Below, in pieces: positions 59,654-64,000 of a DNA stretch of 64,000 bases. The stretch is from Halobacillus sp. A5 (GTDB lineage: Bacteria; Bacillota; Bacilli; Bacillales; Halobacillaceae). The notes under the pieces were generated by a model. The model had not been told where the DNA came from. It was given only the letters and a program-made list of their open reading frames with translations, and did no database searches. Numbering within the stretch: position 1 is the first letter of the stretch; every line of letters starts with the position of its first letter. Position numbers and translations under genes: made by a program. The stretch spans positions 806,001 to 870,000 of the forward strand of contig NZ_JAIZEO010000001.1 in the NCBI RefSeq assembly GCF_024189315.1. Reading direction: 5' to 3'.

Positions 59654-61786
59654 TTACTCAGGCGTGGATAGCTCAACCACTAAGTAACCTTCTTCTTTAA
59701 TTTCCGAGCCTTCCTTAATACTTTGCTGGTCAACATAGCCGTCACCCATAGCCTCAATCTGGAGATCGAAATGCTCAGCTAGCTTCTGAACGTCACGTAA
59801 CGACCATCCTGTAATATCAGGCATTTTAGGTTCATCAGTAACAAGGAGAACCCTCTGGTCACTCAGCTGATTTGTCCCACCTTCAGGTAATGCAGCCGTT
59901 ACTTCATCTCCATCTCCTATTACTGTAACTTTATTGAAATTTTCCTTTAATTCTTCTTCAGCTTCAGAAGTTTTTTCTCCTTCATAATCTTTCATTTCAA
60001 TTTCTTCAACTTCTTGATCGTCATTTTGATCAGGGTTGATATCAAGGTAATGCAGACTATTTTCCATTACGGATTTAAGAATATAGGAAACAGGCTCCGA
60101 TCCAGTTTCGGTATCATCTAATTTAGGCTGTTTCACAGCCACATACATAAGAAGCTCTGGATCTTCCACCGGCGCCATACCAAGAAACGAGAATATGTGG
60201 TTTTCTTTACCGGTCAGGTAGCCTCCGCCTTCCTTTGGAATCTGAGCTGTACCTGTTTTACCGCCTAAAGAGTAATCATTTAATTCAAACGGAGCCCCTG
60301 TACCATTTTCACCTGACACCACACGTCCAAGTAAATCTCTCATTTTGCTGGCTGTATCAGCTGAAATAGGCTCATCAATAACTTCAGGTTCCTTCTCGTT
60401 TATAATTTCCCCATTCTCACTTGATGTTACTTTTGACAACGTGTAAGGACGCATCATCTTACCATCGTTGGCAATTGCTGTAGCTGCGGTCATTAACTGA
60501 AGGGGCGTTGTCGTAGTTCCTTGTCCAAATGCAGTGGTTACCTGCTCAATCGGATAATCATAAAGGATACTTCCTTCGCCTTCGTTTGGTAAGTCAATCC
60601 CTGATTTTTGATCAAGGTGAAAGTCAGATAGATATTTTCTATACTTTTCTGGTCCTACCATCTCATACCCCAGCTTGGCTGCTGCCACATTAGAAGACCG
60701 CTCGAAACCTTCATCATACGAAATATCTCCCCAGCCCTCACGATTATGATCGCGAATCGTAGTGCCCGACACTTCATAAGAACCAGATTCAAACGTGTCA
60801 TCTCCGTTATATACACCGTCTTCAATAGCAGAAGCCCATGTAAACATCTTCATTGTGGATCCTGGTTCAAAGGAGTCCGCAATAATGTCGTTATACCAAT
60901 TATCAACTTCTCCCAGGTCATTAGGGTTGTAACTGGGGCGATTTCCTAAAGCGACGACTTCTCCGGTTTTAGGATCCATTACAGCCGCCATAATCTTCTC
61001 TGGTTCATATTGTTCATCAACTGTCGCCATGGCGTCTTCTAAAAAGGTTTGGATTTTTTGATCAATCGATAAGTGTACATCCTCCCCGTCATCCGGTTCT
61101 TGTAATACCTCGTTAGGATTCAGAAGCTTAGTACCATATTTATCACGCTCGTAAGAAATTTCTCCTTTTTCTTCACGTAAATAATCTTCCATTTGCTGTT
61201 CGACTCCGGAAACCCCGGTAATATGGCCATCCTCGTTACGGGCAAATCCAATGATGTGGGAAGCAAACGTTCCATTAGGATAATAACGTTTAGACTCCTC
61301 TTCGAAATCAACCCCGGGCAGCTCTTGATCTTCAATCTCTTCTTTTTGTTCTTGTGAAAGGTTACGCCCATCGCTCCCAAATTCTACTTGGAACCTTCCC
61401 TCTTCCTGTGCCTCTGTAATTCTCTCTTCGATATTACTTTCTTCCATATTCAATAAAGGAGCCAGCACAGACGCCGTTTCTTCCGGGTTCGTCACGTGTT
61501 CAGGCTCCTCTTCTGATCTGGAATATTCAGGATCGACCACCGCATATATCTTATATGTAGGGCGGTCGTAAGCTAAAAGCATACCATTCTTATCATAAAT
61601 ATTGCCTCGGTCGGCGTCCAGCGAATACGAACTCGTCCGCGCCTCCTCGGCCCATTCATTTAAATTTACACCTTCGATTTCTGCGGTGGACTGAATGTAT
61701 AAGAATCGACCTGTAATAACTAAGAATATCGTTGAGAAAAGTAATATCAGAATCGCGGCACCTTTATGGGTATTCGAGCTTTTCAT
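59654..61786 (-). CDS. pbpB: Septal penicillin-binding protein 2B
   Basis: PBP2B is the essential class B transpeptidase of the divisome. The 710-residue protein has a short cytoplasmic N-terminus, a membrane span (about 10-30), a pedestal domain with DADRGNIYDKNGMLLAYDRPTYKIY near 53, and the transpeptidase domain with the active-site serine in FEPGSTMKMF near 310, RSSNVAAAKLG near 365 and GGKTGTAQIP near 510. Two PASTA domains close the chain, preceded by an acidic linker (DQNDDQEVEEIEMKD). It lies between ftsL and spoVD. Confidence 0.97.
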   Translation of the reverse strand: MKSSNTHKGAAILILLFSTIFLVITGRFLYIQSTAEIEGVNLNEWAEEARTSSYSLDADRGNIYDKNGMLLAYDRPTYKIYAVVDPEYSRSEEEPEHVTNPEETASVLAPLLNMEESNIEERITEAQEEGRFQVEFGSDGRNLSQEQKEEIEDQELPGVDFEEESKRYYPNGTFASHIIGFARNEDGHITGVSGVEQQMEDYLREEKGEISYERDKYGTKLLNPNEVLQEPDDGEDVHLSIDQKIQTFLEDAMATVDEQYEPEKIMAAVMDPKTGEVVALGNRPSYNPNDLGEVDNWYNDIIADSFEPGSTMKMFTWASAIEDGVYNGDDTFESGSYEVSGTTIRDHNREGWGDISYDEGFERSSNVAAAKLGYEMVGPEKYRKYLSDFHLDQKSGIDLPNEGEGSILYDYPIEQVTTAFGQGTTTTPLQLMTAATAIANDGKMMRPYTLSKVTSSENGEIINEKEPEVIDEPISADTASKMRDLLGRVVSGENGTGAPFELNDYSLGGKTGTAQIPKEGGGYLTGKENHIFSFLGMAPVEDPELLMYVAVKQPKLDDTETGSEPVSYILKSVMENSLHYLDINPDQNDDQEVEEIEMKDYEGEKTSEAEEELKENFNKVTVIGDGDEVTAALPEGGTNQLSDQRVLLVTDEPKMPDITGWSLRDVQKLAEHFDLQIEAMGDGYVDQQSIKEGSEIKEEGYLVVELSTPE

Positions 61787-61807
61787 AAAGAGTTCACCTA
61801 GTTTCTA

Positions 61808-62176
61808 TTAGTTTCCAACGACACCCGCTTGCTTAACTTCAGCATTCTGCATTTCAAGACCATTATCTTTAGCAATTTGCAAGATGCGGTCTGGATTACT
61901 CAGTTCTTTTGCTTCATAAGCAATGTTCTCATTGTCAGATTTCTGCTGAGAAATTTCCTGCTCTATATTTTGAATGTCACGATTAAGTGTATCAGTTGTA
62001 GAAGTGAATTGCACCATAAAAACGGAAGCAATTACTACCAGCCCTGTCGCCATAGAATATAAAACTTTCTCGCCTGTACTAATCCACTGTTTCTTTTGAA
62101 CTTTAACTTTAACCTGCTTCTGCTCCTGCTGTCTTTCCACAGGCTGCTGCAGCTTCCTCGCTCTTTCTAAGCTCAT
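61808..62176 (-). CDS. ftsL: Cell division protein FtsL
   Basis: FtsL is a short bitopic protein that forms a complex with DivIB and DivIC and controls the septal synthase. The 122-residue product has a basic cytoplasmic segment, one membrane span (about 40-60 from the start) and an extracellular coiled coil with [15 protein letters not shown], ending [17 protein letters not shown]. The ATG at 62176 overlaps the rsmH stop (ATGA) and follows AAGGGTGG by eight bases; an upstream in-frame ATG at 62188 is less well placed. Confidence 0.92.
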   Translation of the reverse strand: MSLERARKLQQPVERQQEQKQVKVKVQKKQWISTGEKVLYSMATGLVVIASVFMVQFTSTTDTLNRDIQNIEQEISQQKSDNENIAYEAKELSNPDRILQIAKDNGLEMQNAEVKQAGVVGN

Positions 62177-63150
62177 GTCTGCTTCCACCCTTCTTCAAAT
62201 ATAAATGAGTCTGACCATGGTTTTATCTTTTCCACGACTCTAAGTTTTGCAGATCTGGACCTGCGGTTATCGTCTAATTCGTCGTCATTTGCAACTATTG
62301 GTTTTCTAGTAATTAATTTAAACGGGGGCTGCTTTTCTTCTGGTATCATTGGAATATTTTTAGGGAGGGGAGGATTCGTACTCCACTTTTTGAAAGCTTG
62401 CTTACATAATCTGTCCTCCAGTGAATGGAATGTAATGACAGCAATTCTTCCATCCACAGCTGCGACTCTCGCCGCCTGATGCAGTGTATCCCAGAAAGCA
62501 CCAAGTTCATCATTAACAGCAATACGAATAGCTTGAAAGATACGCTTTGCTGGATGACCCCCTTTACGCCTGGCAGGCGCCGGTATTCCTTCTTTTATGA
62601 GTTCTACCAGTTGTTCAGTTGTTTCAATCGTTGAGATTTCTCTTGCCGCCTCTATTTTTCTGGCAATTTGTTTAGAAAATTTCTCTTCACCATATTTAAA
62701 GAAAATCCTTACAAGATCCTCATAAGGCCATTCATTCACCACATGCCATGCTGATATTTCACTTGATTGATTCATTCTCATATCCAGCGGGGCGTCATTA
62801 TGATAACTGAAACCACGATCAACCACATCAAGCTGTGGACTAGAAACACCCAAATCATATAAGATGCCATCTACTTCAGAAATCCCCAGTTCGTCCAGCT
62901 TCTCTTCAAGCTGTCTAAAATTAGCATGAACAAAGGTTATTTTTTCACTGTAGGTTTTCAATCGTTCTTTCGCAGCGTTTAATGCGTGAATATCTTGATC
63001 GAATGCTATTAACCGGCCGCTTTCTAATCTTGATGCAATTTCTTCGGAATGTCCTCCGCCGCCTAGCGTGCAATCAACATATATGCCGTTCGGCTTAATA
63101 TGTAGCTGCTTAATTGTCTCTGATTTTAAAACGCTGTAATGTTCAAACAT
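62173..63150 (-). CDS. rsmH: 16S rRNA (cytosine-1402-N4)-methyltransferase RsmH (MraW)
   Basis: RsmH methylates C1402 in the decoding centre of 16S rRNA. From the ATG at 63150 the product is 325 residues and begins [16 protein letters not shown]. It has the SAM motif [15 protein letters not shown] near 24, [15 protein letters not shown] near 95, PLDMRMNQ near 120 and [13 protein letters not shown] near 235. The Shine-Dalgarno is weak (GAGTGAG). The start lies 22 bases past the mraZ stop; a longer frame to 63183 would overlap mraZ. Confidence 0.96.
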   Translation of the reverse strand: MFEHYSVLKSETIKQLHIKPNGIYVDCTLGGGGHSEEIASRLESGRLIAFDQDIHALNAAKERLKTYSEKITFVHANFRQLEEKLDELGISEVDGILYDLGVSSPQLDVVDRGFSYHNDAPLDMRMNQSSEISAWHVVNEWPYEDLVRIFFKYGEEKFSKQIARKIEAAREISTIETTEQLVELIKEGIPAPARRKGGHPAKRIFQAIRIAVNDELGAFWDTLHQAARVAAVDGRIAVITFHSLEDRLCKQAFKKWSTNPPLPKNIPMIPEEKQPPFKLITRKPIVANDDELDDNRRSRSAKLRVVEKIKPWSDSFIFEEGWKQT

Positions 63151-63172
63151 AATCTCACTCGTTTCATATTCT

Positions 63173-63604
63173 TCAAATATCAAAATCTAACATATTTTCT
63201 GCAATCTCGGAAAAGGATTCCTCAGATTCTTCAAAGTATTTCTCCCAAAGATCTTTACTCCAGAATTCAATTCGGTTAGATACTCCAATAACTACACATT
63301 CTTTATCCAGTTCAGCATGCGTTCTAAGTGGGGGCGGGATATTTACTCTTCCCTGCTTATCGACTTCACACTCTACTGCACCTGATAAGAAAAAACGCGT
63401 GAAAGCCCGGGCATCTTTTTTAGTTAATGGAAGCTTTTTTAACTTTTCTTCTAACTGCTTCCATTCGTTCATAGGGTAGGCGAATAAACACTGATCTAAA
63501 CCCCTCGTAAGCACAAAACCTTCCTGCAGCTCATCTCGGAATTTAGATGGGACTATAATTCGTCCCTTCGTATCGATGCTGTGCTGAAATTCTCCCATGA
63601 ACAT
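63173..63604 (-). CDS. mraZ: Transcriptional regulator MraZ
   Basis: MraZ is a ring-forming DNA-binding protein that represses its own operon, the division and cell-wall cluster. From the ATG at 63604 the product is 143 residues, the exact family length, with two AbrB-like SpoVT/MraZ repeats: [19 protein letters not shown] at the start and [17 protein letters not shown] near 75. The frame is open further upstream but the conserved start is clear. Three phased CCAC/GTGG boxes lie 32-55 bases upstream, on the expected operator pattern. Confidence 0.97.
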   Translation of the reverse strand: MFMGEFQHSIDTKGRIIVPSKFRDELQEGFVLTRGLDQCLFAYPMNEWKQLEEKLKKLPLTKKDARAFTRFFLSGAVECEVDKQGRVNIPPPLRTHAELDKECVVIGVSNRIEFWSKDLWEKYFEESEESFSEIAENMLDFDI

Positions 63605-63635
63605 AGAGTTTACCCCACTTTCTAATTTCAGCCTA

Positions 63636-63659
63636 CCACATCGCTCCACTTTTCACCAC
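63636..63659 (-). promoter_or_regulatory. MraZ operator: three GTGG boxes at 10-bp period
   Basis: On the minus strand GTGG occurs at 63656-63659, 63646-63649 and 63636-63639, in the pattern GTGGTGAAAA-GTGGAGCGAT-GTGGTAGG. A fourth GTGG is at 63615-63618, overlapping the ribosome-binding site. Direct repeats with one helical turn between them are the known mode of MraZ binding. Confidence 0.7.
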
Positions 63660-63689
63660 TCATATTTAAATATTCGTTAAAAACAAAAA

Positions 63690-63718
63690 AATTCCTGCCG
63701 TCGATAGCAGGAATTTAT
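63690..63718 (-). terminator. bshC: Intrinsic terminator after bshC
   Basis: On the minus strand ATTCCTGC and GCAGGAAT pair with an eight-base loop and the stem is followed by seven T. Confidence 0.85.
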
Positions 63719-63762
63719 CAATTTTATTTTAATTTTTGAAGTGGGGGATGGTGGGGGGAATA

Positions 63763-64000
63763 TTAAACCTTTACTACATAGTGACCCGATTCAAAAGTTA
63801 ATTGACGGGCGTTCAGCTCGGCAAACAGCGCCATTCCATAATTATTAAGCCATGGGACAACACTCCACATCCGCTCCTGCAGTCCATTGTTAGGATGCAG
63901 CAGTAGATTAAGCTCATCAAATACCGCCAGTTGGTCTCTGTATTTATCCTCTAGATGTTTATTCATCCTTTTTTCAAGAAACTCAACCGACTGGTGAATA
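63763..64000 (-). CDS. bshC: Bacillithiol biosynthesis cysteine-adding enzyme BshC (3' part, runs off the window)
   Basis: BshC (YllA) adds cysteine to glucosaminyl malate in the last step of bacillithiol synthesis. Only the last 79 codons are in the window. The open frame continues through the first ATG at 63966 to the window end (VEFLEKRMNKHLEDKYRDQL), so this is a C-terminal piece and not a small gene. The segment LNLLLHPNNGLQERMWSVVPWLNNYG near the end is typical of the BshC C-terminus, and bshC upstream of mraZ is the Bacillaceae arrangement. A strong terminator follows. Confidence 0.85.
   Translation of the reverse strand, partial: IHQSVEFLEKRMNKHLEDKYRDQLAVFDELNLLLHPNNGLQERMWSVVPWLNNYGMALFAELNARQLTFESGHYVVKV

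Overview
The window is a stretch of core chromosome from an endospore-forming, low-GC Gram-positive bacterium of the Bacillaceae type. The evidence is the gene content (SpoVM, SpoVD, SpoVE, SpoIIGA, pro-sigma-E, sigma-G, a PyrR-controlled pyr operon, an ileS T-box, a meso-DAP-type MurE) and a gene order that largely follows Bacillus subtilis from bshC/mraZ to recG. Very acidic tracts in extracytoplasmic domains (PrkC, DivIB, PBP2B) fit a salt-adapted relative, but the genus cannot be fixed from this sequence. Almost everything is on the minus strand, so transcription runs from high to low coordinates. Only rpmB, rqcH and one purine-permease gene are on the plus strand.

Read in the direction of transcription. 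(1) 64000-46736: the division and cell-wall cluster bshC(partial)-mraZ-rsmH-ftsL-pbpB-spoVD-murE-murF-mraY-murD-spoVE-[repeat element]-divIB-ftsA-ftsZ. The murG, murB and ylxW/ylxX/sbp genes that B. subtilis has here are absent. (2) 46418-39723: spoIIGA-sigE-sigG and ylmC-ylmD-ylmE-sepF-ylmG-ylmH-divIVA, which cover sporulation sigma factors, Z-ring assembly and pole marking. (3) 39720-34801: ileS behind a T-box leader, then lspA and rluD. (4) 34800-22997: the complete UMP operon pyrR-pyrP-pyrB-pyrC-pyrAA-pyrAB-pyrK-pyrD-pyrF-pyrE with three PyrR attenuators, followed by an unrecognised small membrane-protein gene. (5) 22344-7125: rqcH (plus), then yloC-remA-gmk-rpoZ, coaBC-priA-fmt-rsmB-prpC-prkC-rsgA-rpe and thiN, covering RNA, nucleotide, coenzyme A and ribosome maintenance plus the PrkC/PrpC signalling pair. 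(6) 7077-1: spoVM, rpmB (plus), asp23-fakA, an inserted NCS2 purine permease (plus), sdaAB-sdaAA and the 5' two thirds of recG.

I found no phage, CRISPR, toxin-antitoxin or defence locus and no strong candidate for a wholly new system. The points worth attention are regulatory or structural: a MITE-like element inserted in the spoVE terminator with a duplicated terminator hairpin and an inverted truncated relative at 22.4 kb; a hairpin that buries the sigG ribosome-binding site; a probable Spo0A-type spoIIG promoter with a long spacer followed by a structured leader; two genes (pyrF, spoIIGA) whose best-placed start codon is ATT; a terminator-like hairpin touching the spoVE start codon; a chain of hairpins between rpe and thiN; and 10-bp-phased MraZ boxes.
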